Positions 55,701 through 55,843 of a DNA stretch of 55,843 nt are shown here, one piece after another. This DNA is from Methanomicrobiales archaeon HGW-Methanomicrobiales-2. Lineage in GTDB: Archaea; Halobacteriota; Methanomicrobia; Methanomicrobiales; Methanoculleaceae. The translations under genes and the position numbers were made by a program. Where the stretch lies: assembly GCA_002839645.1 (NCBI GenBank), contig PGYL01000024.1, forward strand, positions 1-55,843, written 5' to 3'. The stretch's first letter is position 1. The number at the start of each line of letters is the position of its first letter. A model generated the notes under the pieces. The model was not told the origin of the DNA. It did no database searches and saw only the letters and a list, made by a program, of their open reading frames with translations.

Positions 55701-55843
55701 ATCCATAGGCATTGCTGGCGTTCAGGGTAACCGTGTAAGTCCCTGCATTCGCGTAGGTGTGGGTTGGGTTTGCATCAGAAGAGGTAGCTCCGTCACCGAA
55801 GTCCCAGGACCACGCCGTGATATTCCCGGTGGAGGCGTCAGTG
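52714..55843 (-). CDS. PKD-repeat surface protein, 5' truncated by window
   Basis: The frame is open to the window edge, so the N-terminus lies outside. At least nine complete PKD domains of 82 residues (246 bases) plus one partial are seen. Each reads GFTYTPGEGNxPLTVxF, then WxWDFGDGxxS, NPxHTY, GTYTVxLNxSNAYGFNVST and VLPAP. The DNA copies are highly alike. After the last one come a Pro/Thr linker (PTPVPTSTSTPTPIPTS), a ~170-residue beta-rich domain (SITHFSIYEFF), and a terminal membrane helix PWFLLVIIPIAIGTALYIW with a KKK tail. N-x-T/S sequons are frequent. This is a cell-surface adhesin or stalk. A T-run follows the stop. Confidence 0.92.
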   Translation of the reverse strand, partial: TDASTGNITAWSWDFGDGATSSDANPTHTYANAGTYTVTLNASNAYGFNVSTMTDGINVLPEPVANFTYAPGEGNSPLTVLFNDTSAGNVTAWLWDFGDGNASTDRNATHIYEVTGTYTVSLNVSNTYGFNVSTTTDAVQVLPAPVAGFTYTPGEGNVPLTVQLTDVSTGNVTAWHWDFDDGNESSEQNPSHTYVNAGTYAIVLNVSNAYGFNVSTTADAVSVLPAPAAGFTYTPDEGNAPLMVQFNDTSSGSVTAWHWSFGDGNTSSERDPSHTYMTAGTYTVSLNASNAYGFDVSTATDAVSVLPAPVAGFALAPSEGNAPLAVQFNDASSGNVTAWAWDFGDGNTSAEASPAHTYANAGTYTVTLNASNAYGSNIATVTDAIRVLEPPTAGFTFAPPEGNAPLSVQFNDTSLGNVTGWTWDFGDGRTSTDPNPTHTYTTAGIYSVSLNASNAYGFNISSVSDAVLVLSSPAANFTYTPDEGNAPLMVAFTDASAGNVTAWHWDFGDGNISIEANPSHIYAGAGTYTVTLNASNPYGFNVSTVASAVRVLESSNAGFTYTPGEGNVPLTVAFTDASTGNITAWSWDFGDGNTSPEQNAVHVYASVGDYTVSLNASNAYGFNVSTATDAVSVLSAPVAGFTFAPDEGNAPLTVTFTDASAGNVTAWTWDFGDGDTSTDVNPVHTYTSAGIYTVTLNASNVYGFNTSTVTDAARVLQAPFANFTHTPGSGNVPLTVAFTSASTGNIMATAWNFGDGSTSTETNPGHTYTVAGAYSVTLNVSNAYGWNSVTKPDAVIVTSPSHGKGRGGSVTPTGVPTPVPTSTSTPTPIPTSTTTSTPTPAPVPVVVELPMDTDGRVTGTIEIVASDTVGMLTIPGGVQAWDAAGGNLQEIIIVPMDTVNLTETHEVTDDTTSAFLFGQYAYRVEPDGATFSSPITLTFNIPRDVWATPDTANMSVLWQDTASGAWETIPIASIDGNETHVWVSASITHFSIYEFFMPRIDQATPAVTPAEPTIPWFLLVIIPIAIGTALYIWRKKKQDQGR

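Noticed and set aside
52714-55843. CRISPR-like or satellite repeats
   Set aside because: The repeats are in-frame PKD domains with 246-base periodicity in a single open reading frame.

Overview
The window is a high-GC archaeal chromosome segment from a methanogen, most likely Methanomicrobiales and close to Methanoculleus. The evidence is a methanofuran biosynthesis gene (mfnB), methanogenesis marker 8 (DUF2099), an archaeal FBP aldolase/phosphatase, an LSm protein, CDC48 with two small heat-shock-like proteins, GGTGA-type ribosome binding sites, and TATA boxes close to start codons that suggest leaderless transcripts. The genus is an inference from gene content and codon use.

Layout. 1-13.7 kb: 3' end of a MATE exporter, YchF, a PK-C-like protein with a membrane protein, a DUF92 membrane enzyme, valS with convergent tmk, a HisA-like gene divergent from mfnB-guaB, and an ArsR regulator with an Hsp20-like protein. 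13.8-22 kb: LSm with a four-cysteine HTH regulator, FBP aldolase/phosphatase, cdc48-hsp20, formyl-THF cyclo-ligase, a frameshifted carboxymuconolactone decarboxylase, and thiC. 22-29.7 kb: a forward block with a radical SAM activase, an UPF0200 kinase-like protein, a TIM-barrel isomerase, RNase Z, an SLC41/MgtE-like transporter, a PhoU/TrkA-C protein and a DHH nuclease with S1 domain. 30-32.4 kb: a sequon-rich surface protein and several small genes. 32.4-37.4 kb: a chemosensory cluster (ParA, soluble PAS receptor, CheW, broken cheR) with no CheA or CheY. 37.6-44.2 kb: M48-like protease, lipoprotein, adenine deaminase, TerC, DUF1624 acyltransferase with a 52-residue zinc ribbon, and methanogenesis marker 8. 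44.2-47.3 kb: an overlapping CARF-like / PIN-nuclease-like / HAD operon, divergent from a DUF6573-like HTH protein. 47.4-55.8 kb: a queuosine-precursor-type transporter, a 1404-residue HEAT protein and a PKD-repeat surface protein that runs off the window.

Most unusual points. (1) A translationally coupled CARF-like sensor and PIN-like nuclease with no CRISPR array or cas gene in view. (2) A ParA-linked cytoplasmic receptor operon whose CheR has lost its SAM-binding segment. (3) A 180-186 bp terminal-inverted-repeat element present twice. (4) A degenerate ~40 bp tandem array upstream of the LSm gene. (5) A stress module of ArsR, two sHSP-like proteins and CDC48 with palindromes at its promoters. 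No tRNA, rRNA, CRISPR array or complete transposase gene was seen.
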